From contig JABVXV010000140.1 of assembly GCA_013365325.1 (NCBI GenBank), positions 1-53,452 of the forward strand: a DNA stretch of 53,452 nt, given 5' to 3'. How positions within the stretch are numbered: position 1 is the stretch's first letter; the number at the start of each line of letters is the position of its first letter. Source of the DNA: Dipetalonema caudispina. Taxonomy: Eukaryota > Nematoda > Chromadorea > Rhabditida > Onchocercidae. Made by a program: the position numbers and the translations under genes. This document shows positions 15,992-30,041 of this stretch, piece after piece. The notes under the pieces were generated by a model. That model did no database searches. It had not been told where the DNA came from and was given only the letters and a program-made list of their open reading frames with translations.

Positions 15992-18900
15992 ATGAGTGAA
16001 TTTGTAGAAGAAGATATCGAAGGTTTGCTTCCTGTTTTTGAAGTGTTAAAAGGTATCCAGTTGTTATCATCCACGGAAATTGATGCATTTGTCAAGCGCT
16101 GTCAATCTTTTGAGTATCGTCTTCAGAAGCCCGTAAGTGTTTTTCCTTCGGCAATTGAACTGCTGCTACCTGATTAGCCATGATCATATTCTTATTGAGA
16201 ATACAATATCTGTCAGATTTGATAATGTAATGCTCGAATTTTCTAACAGAAAATATTGAAATATGGCTGTCCAAAGCATGCAGTTCGTTTAAAATTGATG
16301 CTATTGTCTATTAAGTATCCAGGAAGGAACTAACTTTTGGATTCTCAGTAGTATTTTATTATAATATTAGTATCTATTATTTAGTGTTTAATAAGAGAAC
16401 AAATCAGTACGCATTGTTTTGCAGCGGAAAGATTCATCATCGTTCAAAGGATATACCGATTATTTGGAATCGATCTTGAAGCTTATTAGAATGCGACGGA
16501 AACGAATCAAATACAAACTGAGGGAGGAAGAAATTGAACACAAAATTAGGATCAAAATTGCAAATCTGCTTCGGCAATGTTGTGAACGATCTCAGGTATT
16601 TCACTTTGCTTATTTATTCGCTAGCATTTCTGATTCGGCCAATAATGTGTAATTGCAGCTTATTTTGATGTAAAATATTTGATAACATAAATATGTCTGT
16701 AGACTTTTTAAAGCTCGGACTAGTATTTTCAATAATTCAATAAAACGGTGATTGATATTTTGCTTCAACTTGTCTTCATATTTTCAATGAGATTTGAGAC
16801 AGTTGTTACAGAAAACCTATTGACGCTTTTTGATATTAGGTTACTTTCATCATTTGATTGCAGGGAAGACTAGAGCCTTGGCTTGATTTGATCGAATTTT
16901 TGAAGGGTGAAAAAATGTATATCCAATGCAGTAAAACATATTTTCGCGCAATGCAGGTAAATTCTAGCAAAGACTTCTTTTCGTCATGGCACAAGTTAAT
17001 TAGAAAAAAAAAAAAAAAAAAAAAAAAAAAACATGTAAAATTTATTTAGTCAAGAATGCACGGTAAAGTCAGGTGCGAAATCATGAGACGATTTGGGTGA
17101 AGTGCAAGTTAGAGTTATGTTTCGATTGTTTACACAAATTACCTTTAGTTGAGCTTTAAAAAAGTGAAAAATCACTCCTGTCATTAAAAGCACAACTGGA
17201 ATTGCGTGGTCTTAACGAGACTCAAGTCTGGGTTATAACGTCTGATAAATTATCGTTTTTGGAGTATTATGTTCCAGATCTTCCCAAGGAATTTTTCTTT
17301 ACGAATTCAAGCTGCCCGATTTGAATATTCAATTGAGCATAGGATAGAGTGCGCACGTTGTATAATGCAAGAAGGGGTACGTTTGGACCCTACGGAAAGC
17401 AGTTTGTGGATTAATTTTGTTCACTTGGAATTAGATTATGTCAAATGGTTAGTATGATGACGATTTTTCAAAAATTCTAATATTACTTATGTGGGATTGA
17501 CCAGAAGAATTGATTGCAAGCCAGTGACGTAACCAGTGAAGTGGAGGGATTGAATAGAATATCTTAGTAGTTGACATGTAAACTTTTTTCGAAACCTTAT
17601 TAATACCTTTTTACCCATTTACCTTATGGAACCATATTTTAAGAGTTTATTCAACAATATAATATTTTCAGGTTGATTACTCGAAGAAGTATATTGACCG
17701 GGAAAGGGTATCATATACCATGTACTGAAGAGAAAGAGCTACAAATTGCAAATGAAGCGCAGAAAAGTCTAGAAATGAAGGTACAAGGAAAAGAAAAAAC
17801 TGAACATGATGCAGTATTGGGTCTTCGAGTCGTTGAAACGATCATTAATCAAGCCCTAGAATGCTGCGCTTCAGAGAAAAGTGGTTAGTCTCTTTTTTAT
17901 ATATTTTAATTTATTGGGCAAGTTGCACGGCTAAATGATTAATAAATCTCTACAGGTCTTAATATTTCTCATAGTTACTCATAGTTAGTCTCTCTGAGCG
18001 TAATGCTCCATAACTGTAGCTATCACTGAAACTTCATTTATGAACCTAACATCGGCAAAATCTAATGATTAATGTCAATGTTTTGGTTTAGTTCAATTTA
18101 TGATCGAATATGTTAATTCGGTTTAATTGTTAGCTGTGTTCATTATAGCAATGTTGCTGAATTTTTGGAGAACTACGAGAAGATACGGTTTGGTAGCCCA
18201 ACACCTGACAGAAAAATTGTATAATATGTTATGGTCTCCGAAGTATAAAAGCGAAGAAAGTTGGATTGCAAGATCAGAAACAATAAATCATGTGAGTTTG
18301 TCGGAGGTTTCAGCATCGGTGCTTTCATTTGATAAAAAATGTTGGAGTTTGAGATACTGGACTTCATTACGCTTTAGTATATGATTCTGAACTTCGCTTA
18401 ACAGAAGAGCCTATATAAAAAGTAAGTGGTCCTTAATTAAGTTTGAAGTTAGCTGTGGATTTGCTATTTGCTGTGCTTAGTGTTCAACATCTTTAGTCAT
18501 GTGATAGTATTCTTTTGTTTTATGAGTAATATCTGTTATAATCTTATAATACAAAATCAGTTTTCTGTTATACTTATTCCTGGATCGAATGAGTAAAGTT
18601 CTTTTTTTCAGGATCGGTATCTTCTCTACGAGTTGTTTGACAAAGCTTGCGCGGATATGTTAACCGAAAAGATGCATCGACATTACTTAACTTTGTGTTT
18701 AAGACATTATTCATGTGACCGTTAGTTAGCTTTGAACTACTTTTACTGCAGTTTTTTTTTAATTCGATGCCATGTTGCAGCAGTACTCCATCTTCTTTCT
18801 TAAATTAAACGATACAAGAATATTCTTTTCTTATATCTTAGAGATATCTCTGAAAAAGAATTGGCGTTTAGATGTAATCATACCATATATTTATGCAAAA

Positions 18901-21257
18901 CTTTCTTAATTCGAACAGCAAAACTTGACTATCTTGCTCAAATCCATTACGATGATCTGTGTTTTGGACGTAGTGAAGGGCTGACAATTTTTTTTTCGTT
19001 TCCTGATGTATACTAGAATCATATTTTAAGGCGACCCAGATGCAAAAGAGAAGTGTCGTGAACAGCTTTTCTGGTTGATCAGTAGAGGATATGGAACAAA
19101 TATGGATATTAGGAAATTCAATCTATTGGTAGAAAATTATGAAGAAAAAGAGAAACTATTAAATGAAGCAGTGAAAAACAATCCGGGAAATGCATTTTTA
19201 TGGATGATGTTACTGCAGTGCAAAATAAAGTTCAACCCGAAGGATGTTGAAGCAATACGTAAATTGTTCAATAAAGCAGTACGGGAAGTATGTTTTTTTC
19301 AGATTATTAGTTTTTTCTTTTTTTCAAGAGAGGCCAGTGGCAATTAAAAAGGACATATTAATATTTTTTGGAAAAAAATATTTTTCCTTAGATGATGTTA
19401 GGGCTTCTCGAAAAAACGCTCCTTACCTTGATCGTCCTAAATCACTGCTAACCTAATCAGTGAGTGATGTTGAACAGAATCATCGGTCTTTTTTGAGAAA
19501 TCAATGTGCACTCCTGTCCAATCCGTAGAAGTGTCATTTTTGGGGATACACATGGGTGTACTGAATAAAGGAAAAATGTTAGTGATTCTTTGATCTTCTG
19601 AGATGAGCTGGATTGCTATAGCTTGAATATATAATAACATCTAGAGGTGTATTGCCTCGAATTGTCAAACAGTTTAATGGTTTTAAGGCATATGATGAAA
19701 GCCATGGTCTTTCTGGCATGTACAAAGTAGCGATTGATTGGGCTCACGAGTATTCAGAAAGTGATGTGGATGATTTTTTCAGACTAGCTACTTTCCGTAC
19801 AACACCGGCAGTTGCATGTGAAATGCGTTGTGTTCGTTTGAAGTACCGATTTTTTTTCTCGTAATTTAATTGCCTGATAGCCTAGTAGTTGCTATTCCTA
19901 TTCCTTTTTTCAAAAGGTCTTTTCTTTTCTGAAATTTACTTGCAGTCGACATCGTAAATGGCAAGTAGATCGAAATAAATGATTAAAAGATTAACAATTT
20001 TAAGAGACGAATCCTTATATATACTTATCACCAGTTTCATCTGAATATGTACTTTTTGATAATTGGAAATTTTCTCCAAGCGATTGACAAAAATCATTTT
20101 CAGTTACCTAGCTTCTGTTTACCATGACAAACCTAACAAACTAAGGGAAGAATATTTTCTATTTGTGAAACATCCGCCGAACAGGTAATGAAGTTCCATA
20201 TTTCTTATTGGTCTCTGTAGCTTATTAACTTTATTATTTATCTGTAGTCTATTTCATTGCCAAGCTACTAAAAGTTTTGCAGTTTTGGTAATACAACCTA
20301 ATAATTTACTAGTTTAGGGAAGAAAAAGAGTTCCACTATTCGTTGACTTACTCGGAAAAGGAAAAAGATTTTGATGTAGCCTATTTCACGATGTGATAGT
20401 GCGTCTTCGACAATCTGTTTATCCACATAGTTGAACAGGATAAAGGAAAATTTTTTTTTCTTTTCATTCCAGTATTGAAGTTCATCGAACATTTATCAAC
20501 CACGAATTGAAGTCGAAACAAATGTCAGTCGAATTTATCGCACAGGCTTTTGAGTTAATGGTTGTGGAATTTGGGAGTAAAACACACGAGTGTTGGATTG
20601 ACTATGCGAATTTTATGCTGAAATATGATCCGCTCATTTTGCAAACAATTCATAGGGTAAGCTAAGTCTTTAAATGAATTTGAATTGATAGAAACATTAC
20701 TCGAAACGTTACCGTATCGACTGCTTCTAGCGCAGCGTCGTCGTTAAGATCGATTACGTTGCATGAATGAACATTTTTTGCTAACCACAATTATTCCTGT
20801 CAGTATTAGTCATTTAACATTTTCAGTTAAGCGCAAGTTGTCAACTTATGTTATGGTATCCTTGATATATTGAAATAAGATTTATGCTAGCTGTTTAAAT
20901 CTTAGCTGCTAATTCCTGAAGACAAGATTTGTAACTAATTAATCATTGTGAAGTTCAGGGTATAGAAGATATGTGAAGGCACATATTAAAACAGTTTGGT
21001 TTAACTTATAGAAAGATGGTTAACTGACTTGATTTAGTTGTATCTTTTTTCAGCGCGCTATAGCCTTATTGGCACCAAACGAAGTCGAATTATTTCTGGT
21101 AGCTTATAGTAACTTATTGCAAAATGCTGCCAGTAATCATACCCCATTCAATTCCGATATGAAAAAGGATGTTGAAGATGTTAATCTTACTGAGGATGAT
21201 GATGGTATCGAGACGGAGGATGCAAGCAAAATTATTAGGACGAGCAGCAGGCTTTAA
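15992..21257 (+). CDS. utp-6: UTP6, U3 snoRNA-associated HAT-repeat protein (13 exons, 682 aa)
   Basis: Exons: 15992-16132, 16425-16595, 16864-16956, 17278-17447, 17672-17883, 18149-18291, 18612-18720, 18844-18972, 19031-19287, 19688-19842, 20104-20184, 20473-20656, 21054-21257. All introns are GT-AG and phases close throughout. UTP6 is a scaffold of the SSU processome and acts in the nucleolus in 18S pre-rRNA processing. The N-terminus (EGLLPVFEVLKGIQLLSSTE, then FKGYTDYLESILKLIRMRRK) follows the UTP6 N-terminal domain. The body carries half-a-TPR repeats with the usual W/Y and A/F pattern (SLWINFVHLELDYVKW, AFLWMMLLQCKIKF, ECWIDYANFMLKYD). The last exon adds an acidic tail. It is somewhat longer than vertebrate UTP6 (about 600 aa). 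Exon 10 could start at 19645 or 19647, but only the TTTTAAG acceptor before 19688 keeps phase with exon 9. The exon 8 acceptor (TTAGAG) is the least certain. Confidence 0.9.
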
Positions 21258-21806
21258 ATAGAATGATATGATAACTTCAGTTTTTCTTATTGCTATGTTC
21301 AGCTGCATCATCCTAAGAAATTACATGTCTTTGAGGTGGATCAATGATTCGTGTGATTATTTCAAACGGATCATTTCACGCTTTATTCATTTTTAGGGTG
21401 TTATAATCTTGAAATACTTTCTATTTTCAAAATCGTACAGGAGCGAGCGATTCCTGAGTCCTTATTTTGTTTTGGAAAATCATTCTATTGTGAATTAAGA
21501 TCAAAAGTTCATTTGAATTAGAGCCAACTGCTACAAGATGGAGTCTTGGATCTAAAATATTTTTGATCACTTGGCTTTATGTAATCTACTTGGAATGAAT
21601 TGAGATGAGATATGAGTGACAGAGACGAACATTATTGTTGAGTTTTTGATTATTGTTATTAATGTTTCTTTGTCATTGTATGTTAATTATACATACGTTG
21701 TGATTAGTGTTATCATTTGCTCTGTTTTTATCACATCCCAAAGTAAATCCTTTGCCACCGTATATGAATTTCGATTCCTGATTTTGTTTTTAAACACAAT
21801 GTGAAA

Positions 21807-21812
21807 AATAAA
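21807..21812 (+). terminator. Candidate poly(A) signal for utp-6
   Basis: AATAAA about 550 nt after the utp-6 stop is the first canonical hexamer I noticed downstream. A variant signal closer to the stop is possible. Confidence 0.35.
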
Positions 21813-23981
21813 CTTTTCATTTTATGATCTTTTCATCAACTATTTCTGTAGTCATTCGATGAAGAAAGGAAAGAGAATGCTATGAATCTGACTGATTTTG
21901 TATTTCGCTGCAGAGTATTGTAAATTCCATGATATTGCTGGAGAATTTCAGTATACTACCTGTACGACCAATGTAACAAGGTGAAGATTAAAGCTTTAAA
22001 AATTGGTAAAATCAAACATATCCGAACCAGTAAACCAGCCAGAATTACACACAACTCTTTGTAGTGTGATATTTGTCATGTTTCGATAAGCATGAATCTT
22101 TACCTCTAGTGAGCTAAAAAAAAAAAAAAAAAAACTCGCAACACTGAGGTAACATTCAGTTTAAATTCGTTAGGTATTTAGGTTCGAATAATCTATGAAA
22201 CTGTTACGTATTAAAATCATTTTTTTTATTTTTAAATCTTCGCTTTTTTTTTTTTGTCTCCTCTTATATTTCAGTCTGTTTCATCAGTTTTTCTTTTAAT
22301 GTTATCAGAAATTATATAGATTAATTTCGATCTTTAATAGTATAATTTCTGCTTTCAATCTTGAATATGATTATCGAATTAGTTGATAGATGTGAAATTT
22401 CTGAGTTAATTTCTTGCAATCTAATCTTTTATACACTATTCATTGTACTTCGTAATCCGTTTGCTTTTCCGGTAACAATTCCTGAATATCCCACCAAAAC
22501 AATATATTATTGTGACATAAATGGATTGATTGGTAGTCTTTTTTTTTTTTCTTTACGTCATCCAAAGCAAAGCAACTTCAAGAGATCAACTAACTTAAGT
22601 TTAATTTAGGAGAAATTCTGAATCTAATATATAGCTGATAAATAATCATTATTGAAAATTAAACTTAAACCAATTGATCCTCATACTTTTAGCTATCATA
22701 GCTTTATCTGACAACTTTAAGAATAACCTATGATATATCAAAAATCAGGTAGACAAATATATATCCATTCAATAATTCAAATTTTCTTTAATCATTTGTC
22801 GAATGGATGTTATCTGTTGAGAATTGTCCGACAATATTGTATAGTTTTCTGTTCATGTCACTTATGCATTTGCAAACAATCAATTGTAGTCTACAAACTC
22901 TATGATACAATTATACATTTCGAGAAGAATTTATAAAAAAAACAACTACAATAGAAGGTATCATAATGAGGAGTATTTGGATGAAAAGGACAAAGTATGA
23001 TTTTATTTTTACAAATGATCAGCCGAATATATCAAATATTGAAAGATGATATCTTCAACATATTCCATATATATCTTTCAAAAGTTGAAATAATCATTTA
23101 TTTCAGAAATTCCTTTCTTTGTTTAACTGCTGCTGATGAAGTTAAATGAATAAATTCTTTGGAAATGTTAATTTTATTTGCTTATAAAATATCTTGTTGT
23201 GCTAATGTTTCACTACTATGGAATATTTCGGGAAATTATGTGCAAGTTGATTGAGGTCAAGTGAATCGCTTATAGACAGTTAAAAATTTATAGTTGAAGC
23301 TTCTTTTAGAAAATTCATAATTACAAATATCTTAAATTGTATAAATGGTCAAATGATTCTAAATGAACAAGATAATTCAGTTTGTTTACTTATCATATAC
23401 TACTAGTCAGTCTATCGGTCACATTATGAATTTATTCATACTTTAAAACATTGTTGTATCATAAAATATCATTTCAAGGAATTATTATATGCTTAGGATC
23501 AAGTACATGTGGTGCTAAAAGTTTTTGCTAAAGGTATGTTATGCAAAATTGACCATAATTTAGTATGTTAACTGTTCATTACAACAAATAATGCTAAATT
23601 GGAAATTAGCATATCTTCAGAAATATGGAAAAATGTTTTAACTGAAACATCTGAATATTTGGACAAATATGATAACTTACGGATTTTTTCAGTATAAGAT
23701 CAAGATGGGATGGGATATGTGATAGCGATGATCTTACTATCATCGGAGAAAAAGTTAGTGATGTCTTTTAGGAAGTTTTTCAACATGGTCTTATTTTGTA
23801 ACATTCTGAATTTTTCATTTCTTCGTTGTCATTTTATTTTAATTTGGAAATAAAATTTTCATCAATTAAGCAAGGATAAGGAAATCGTCTTCATTTATTC
23901 AACAAATTTCGATAGAAGTGGCTGTCTTTTATAGTTTATAAGATTAACTCAGTCATTTTAATTAAAAAATATTGTTTTGCA

Positions 23982-23983
23982 AG
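23982..23983 (+). promoter_or_regulatory. Splice acceptor directly before the Rho-like ATG
   Basis: ATTGTTTTGCAAG abuts the ATG at 23984. It could be a spliced-leader site giving a leader of almost no 5' UTR, or the acceptor of an unseen upstream exon. I cannot tell which. Confidence 0.4.
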
Positions 23984-26282
23984 ATGGTCCAAAGATCAGA
24001 GTACTTAAATTATGGAATTCCAATGAGTTCACATTCTGAATATTGCTTGAGCAAGCAACAATCATCCGAGCAAAAAATTATTGAACAGAATAAAAAGGTA
24101 AAATTCAATTATAATATTAAAAAATTGTGATACTTCTCACTACAATTATACTTTAATTATAATATTGTAAAAAGGGCAATGCCTGAAGCCCTGAAGTAAA
24201 TGGCTTGAAATATTTTTCATTTCAATAAATTTATTAAATTGCTATCATTAAAAGAATAAAGTGAAAGCTTAAAAAGGACTGTGTTGCTACTATTACTATA
24301 TTCATCGTTCATCCTAAAATCCCTGAATGAGTCCAATTTTAACAAAATTTGATGGCTATAAAAAGTCTCAGGTCTCAGTTACATTTATGGCTAAGTTAGC
24401 GAAAGGAATTTATTGGCTTACATACTTTTTCGATTAATTGCAATAAAAATTTTTAAATTCCCGATAGCATATACAACTGAAATGTGTTGTTGTTGGTGAT
24501 TCTGATGTGGGTAAAACAACAATACTGAAAACACTGATCAACAATGCGAAAACCAAATATATGCTTGACAAATATGATTCTACTGTAAGTTATGGTGTAA
24601 CTTTTTCGATTAGGTATGATAGTGAATTCCAGAATTCACTCAACTATTACTAAAGATAATGTTGTATGAAAGTTGTCAAAATGAGTCAGGTAGTTTCCCT
24701 TCAATAAATTCAGCAAAAAGTAAAGCATTAATAAAAAAGGTAAAAAAAAAACATCCTGAAAATAAATTATGGATGGTTCAAGGCATTATTTCAATATAGT
24801 ATTATCTAAAAAAAAAAGAAAAAACTTATCATTACTTTACTTGAAAATATTGTTCAATCTTTGTTACAGATTTTTGATTTTGAAGGTTTCAACTATACTA
24901 ATAAATTCTTGGAACCATTTTCACTCAAAATTTATGATACTTCCGGGAAGGTATGTTTTTTTTAACTGAAAATAATAATGAACAAATTCTTAAATATTCC
25001 ACACTTTCTATCAAAGTATCACACCGACCGATCTTTCTTCAGATAACTGAAAAATGATGAAATTACAAGTTTGTTTTGTAATTGATTAATTATGTTTGAT
25101 TGAAAATTACGATTGGTTTCAAATGCTTCATCTCTGAACCAAAATTATTACATTGTACAGAAATGAATTAAATTTTAGATAGATATAATAATGCAGATAT
25201 GAATTAAATTTCAGCGTTACTTTGATCGTTTACGACAATTAACTTATTTGGATGCAAATGTTGTGATAATTTGTTATTCGATTGATTCACGAAAATCATT
25301 CTGGAATGCTCATCATCGAGTTAATTGATTAATTAATCATTCATGTTGAGATTAGTTGTTGACTGTCCAATGTTTAACTATTAGTTTTGTTTTCCTTGAT
25401 ACGGCATATTTATTTACTTATTTATTCCTAATATTTTCCTGAACCATTTTTTCTTATTGTCATTTCATATTTATCCACATAAGTTTCTTTATTTAAATCG
25501 AGAATGGAATCATATAGCTTACATCCAATATTTCTTCATTTCTTATTTGATCATTTTCGAGTATTGTTGTCGAAAACATTTGAAAATAACTCTATGCAAA
25601 AAATTTATCCAAAAGATTTAATATGAATGCAATGATGGATTGGCATGTAAAATGAATGTCATTGCAGTAATTGTAACAGTGATCCATACAAAGTGTGATA
25701 ATTTCAAAATTTAACAAACTTTTATGGAATATTTCCCTGACAAATATTACTAAAAAAAAAAAGAAAGTATTATATATAATTTTCGATGCTTAACAAAATA
25801 TTTATGCATTCAGTGGTATGATGAGATCCGATACGGTTTTTGCCCTAAAAATATACCTTTTATTTTGACGGCAACAAAAACGGATCTTCGAAATGATCCG
25901 AACACTATTGATCGATTACAAACAGAGGGCGCTCTTATTGTTTCCACTGAAGAAGGCATAAAATTAGCAAAATGTATTGGAGCATACACTTACAGGGAAT
26001 GTACCAGCCGTGATCGAGTAGGCGCTTTTGGCATGCTATGAACCTTATCCTGGAATGATCATATCAGGAATACTGAAAATAGATAGGTGATAGGTACAAT
26101 ATGGAACGGAATTTAATGATTAAAACAATGGTTGAAATTTCTTAAAATTTAAAAGTTCTAAGAAAAAAAAAACTTGGAAACAACTCTAAAAATCCATTTT
26201 ATATTTTCAGGAAAGTATTTTGGAAGTATTTCATGCAGCATTTAAGGCATGTCGCAATTTCCATAATGTTACCGAAGCATAG
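23984..26282 (+). CDS. Divergent Rho-family small GTPase (6 exons, 230 aa)
   Basis: Exons: 23984-24097, 24468-24584, 24870-24950, 25215-25319, 25814-26017, 26211-26282, all GT-AG and all phase 0. After a 38-residue N-terminal extension comes a small-GTPase fold: P-loop GDSDVGKT, switch I YDSTIFDF, G3 YDTSGKRYFDRL, G4 TKTD, G5-like ECTS. A stretch after TKTD (LRNDPNTIDRLQTEG) matches the Rho insert helix, and WYDEIRYGFCP fits Rac/Cdc42 WYPEV, so the Rho family is the best call. Oddities: Ser and Asp at Ras-12/13 positions; DTSGK in place of DTAGQ, giving Lys at Ras-61; Tyr for the Rac Trp56; no C-terminal CAAX box (ends HNVTEA) and no polybasic tail. Residues 12 and 61 drive GTP hydrolysis, so slow or absent hydrolysis is likely, as in Rnd proteins (inference). 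Without prenylation it may be cytosolic. No one-to-one partner recognised. Confidence 0.85.
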
Positions 26283-26285
26283 CGA

Positions 26286-26291
26286 AATAAA
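26286..26291 (+). terminator. AATAAA just after the Rho-like stop
   Basis: The hexamer begins 4 nt after the TAG, which would give an extremely short 3' UTR. Further AATAAA copies near 26756 and 26774 are alternatives. Confidence 0.3.
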
Positions 26292-29200
26292 AGCCGTACA
26301 GATATATCAAAAAGTAAACTGGAATAATCGTAAAATTATTTTTACTCTATGTTAAAATTGAAATTTGATAGGATGATAATGATTATTACAATTTTTACTT
26401 TTCTGATTTCTTCATAAACACATCTTAAATCAATACTAATTAATTAATCATATGATCTAATTTTAAACATATACAACTATAGTACTTTTAATTACATATG
26501 CATAAAATTATAATTAATTTTTTGCAAATCATAGAATACATTCGAAAAAAAAAAAAATTTTTTTTTTTTATTTAATTTATTGTTTGTAAAAAGATAAAAA
26601 GATAAAAAAAAAGAGAAAGCAGCAATCGATTTAAGTAAAAGTACAAAAAATTCATTTGCGTTATAGTATGAAACATAAACAATTGTTAGAATGTAATGAA
26701 ATATTTATATTTTTAAAGAATGTACTGAAAAATATTTGCTTTGTGAGAGAAAAATAATAAAGCTAAGGGAGAAATAAAGCAAGTAAAGAATGAAAATGGC
26801 GCAATTGTGTACTTTTGTAACTATCACTGATATTTCACTCTTCTCCTCTTCATATTATTACAATCATTTTTAATTTTTATCACATTCATAATATCTTTCA
26901 ATTATCATTATCATCTTTATCAGAGTGAAATTTCAATTTCTTTATCACTATTGAGAATGTTTCTAAAATATTATCAATGTTATCATCATTGATGTCTGTT
27001 TTTTTTCTTCCTCATCGCCTATTGCATTCACATTTTTTTTTCGTCCACTTTCATCTTTTCTCATACTATTTTAGTGTGTTAACATTCATCATGATAAGAA
27101 TATTTTATTTTCATTTTGTTAAATATTTTTCAAAATCAATTTGTTTACATTTTCGAATACTGAACTGTTATGAAATTCAATTTAATTAAATGAATACAAT
27201 ATGGAGTTGATAATATGATCGATAGAAGTGTAAGATATATTTAAGAAAATGTCTAACAACTTGAAAAGAGACTATTGCGCTTTCTTCTCTCTTAAAAAGC
27301 TCTTCTCATTGAAAAGGATCAAATTATCCTCGTTGATGACATATTATTTGTCTGCAATTATGGTAATAAATCCTCTAAACTTCCTTTGAAAACCTACTCA
27401 ATGCTATCATCTTCAATATTAGCCGATAATATCATATTTGTTTTCAAATTTAATTTCCATTTTAAGCAAAAAGCTGACAAATGAAAGGCATTGGAATTCT
27501 TTCATTTTGGCCCAATTGATTGTAATGAGGAAATGATTTATAATTATTTCTGAGGATTCCAATGAATGGATTGGTGAAAGAAAGCTTACCGATTTCCATT
27601 CGAATTTATGCGATACATTTGCAGGAATGATCCATCAAATTTTGGATTGATTGAAAGCAATGATAGTCTTTAATCCTTAATTTCAAAATCATACCCTTCT
27701 AGTAAATAATTAATTCAATTAGTTAATTAGACATTTTAATTTCAGCCTTTTATCAACTCAAACTATTTGTATTTTATTTAGTTCAAATTTGTTGGGTTGT
27801 GAAATAATAACGGCTCTGCTTGGAAAATTGCAAATATTTTCAAAAAAGACGATGATAGGATTGAAATTAGCTTTGTTATCAAATAACTATTCATAAATTT
27901 AGATTGTTGATTCAATTTCTTTGATATTGTTGAATTCATTTGATGAATTAAATATTTTAATTTTTTGAATGTAATAAAATCGTTCATTAACTGTTTGATA
28001 TTTTTGAATTGTTTTCTTCTCAAATTCAGTTTTTTTTTTCATCAATATAAATGATTATTTCGATATTAATGGATCAAATTAGAAAAATTTCACATTATTT
28101 TACTTCATTACTCCCTTTGCTTATTTTTTTTTTAACCAAAATTACTTTAAATCATCGGATCATTGTACATCATCACACGTTATCGCACGTTTTCTGAATC
28201 TTCCATGCGGGTTTTGATCCTTCATTTTAGTTTGTTGAAAAGTTGTTGATTGTATAATATGCATGCTATTATCAAATTTAAGTTTACTTCTCACATTTAG
28301 ATTCATTTGAAATATTTTATTAAGTTTACAGCCAATTTTGCTTTACTTTTCCTTGATCTTTGGCTGAATTTTTTAAAAAATTTAGAAAGAAATATCTGTG
28401 GATGGGAAAATATGCATAAAAACTTATTAAATGGGCTTGGTTTTTTCTTGAACAAAATGAAAATTTTATTGGACAGCATGCTATATGGAAAAGCGCAATT
28501 GGCACCTAAAAATTGAGAATGCAAATTTCAACTGCGTCTTTACCCGTGTGACAAATGTAATTATCAATGTGTAGAGGTAGTGAATGTGATGAAAATGGCT
28601 GGAAAGCAAAAGAAAAAAAAAAAAAAGAAACGATAGAAACTTTAAAGAAGAGAAGATAAATTGATGGTTAGGGATGGAAATTCTAATATTTGGAGGACAA
28701 AAATTGGCTTTGTGCTACTTTTTTGCCTCAAGGCTATTTCACTTTTAACCAATCCTCTCAAGATCTCAGTCTATTTAACAAAATTACGAAGCATTTTTGG
28801 AAACGATGAAATTTGAAAGGATCGTCGAATTTTTACTTACTGATGAAGTTTGTATAATTAATTTTGAAGAAGATGGAAAGAAAACGAGAAAAAAAAAAAA
28901 GAAAAAAGAAAAAACCTGACAGTAATGGTTACAAGCTTAAAATAAGATGATGAAAAAAGAAATTTTGCTAAATTTTCCTATTTATTACTATTAGTTAAAG
29001 TAGCTCAAATTGACTAACTTTTTAATGCTTATCTTTAATTTTTAGCCATTTTTGCTAATTTTTTTTTTTATTATTCAATAACTGTTCAATTTCATTCTTT
29101 TCTCCTATTCTTTTTGCTCCAATTTTTTTTCTTTTTTAAAATTTTTTAATAGTTCATTCATAGAGGTAATCAATGGATCCATTAAAAATAGTTTAGCTTA

Positions 29201-29384
29201 GATAAATAAATAATAGTATTCTCTGGGATATAGATAATAGCGCTTCGTTTTGATTTAAGATAATAACATTCGTTTTAATTTTAAAGAACTCATAAATCCA
29301 ATCAATCAATCAATCAGTGATCCATTCAATATCGCAATATGATTTCATTGATAGTATCCTAAGAAATATTCGAGCAACTCTGAT

Positions 29385-29490
29385 AACCAAGATATAGAAC
29401 AATACTCAAAAACCATGATATATAAAAATTCTATGAACCAAAATATATAACAATCCTAAGAATCAAGATTCACAGAATCATGATATATAA
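29385..29490. repeat. Imperfect ~25-bp minisatellite
   Basis: Copies of AACCAAGATATAGAAC-like sequence start at 29385, 29411, 29436 and 29461, with a shortened copy at 29476. The spacing is 26, 25, 25 and 15 bp, and copies differ at several positions. Confidence 0.7.
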
Positions 29491-30041
29491 GGATGAAAGT
29501 ATGAATAATCTTGTGTACAAATAAATATTATAAATATTACAGGTGCATAAAAATGATATGAATTTAACAAAAATAAAAAAAAAAAAAAGGCGAAGAAAGA
29601 TTATAAATTATAAAATGATGAGCTTTATTTGATGAACATTTGCGCATATTCATTTTATTGCGCTTTTTCTGAAAAATATTACTGACTAAAATATAATTCT
29701 GCAAGTTTTAAGAATGTTAAAGTGTAACTTTTAGTTTAATGATTCTTTCTTTCTCTTCTCTTCTTCTCTTTCTTCTTTTTTTTTTTTCTTCATCGAAAAA
29801 AAAAAAAAAAAAATTCATTGCTATAGGACATGAAGGAAATAATGCCGATAACAGCCAGTAGCAACTGTCAAGTGATAAATTTTCATTTATATTACACATT
29901 AAGTAAACATTAGAATAGAAATGAAGAAAGGAAATTGAAATAGAAAAGGATATGATTGTAATGAATTTATAATCAATAAATTATGAAAATATTTGATAAA
30001 ATTTTTTTCAGTTACAAGAAAGTACCTTTGATGGCATTATG

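Larger units (their letters stand above)
21258..23983. other. Intergenic region between utp-6 and the Rho-like gene
   Basis: No supported exon seen. Open frames at 22361-22609 and 22730-22936 are hydrophobic or low-complexity translations without start context or splice partners. The region includes the utp-6 3' UTR and presumably the promoter of the Rho-like gene. Confidence 0.65.

Noticed and set aside
19331..19396. Possible extra utp-6 exon (RPVAIKKDILIFFG frame)
   Set aside because: No downstream donor keeps phase with the next exon, and the exon 9 to 19688 junction already fits the family without an insertion.
12513..21257. RING-PHD gene and utp-6 as a trans-spliced operon
   Set aside because: Over 1.2 kb separates them, longer than typical nematode operon spacing, and utp-6 has its own candidate upstream elements.
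24633..24739. Possible extra exon in the Rho-like gene (FTQLLLKIML... frame with an AAG|GTAAAA donor)
   Set aside because: Including it needs a 38-nt intron and inserts about 40 residues into switch I. Skipping it gives a DST-IFDF junction that matches Rho switch I exactly in length.
28303..28524. Overlapping sense (69 aa) and antisense (73 aa) frames
   Set aside because: Both are hydrophobic or Lys/Phe-rich without splice support; coexistence on both strands suggests chance.
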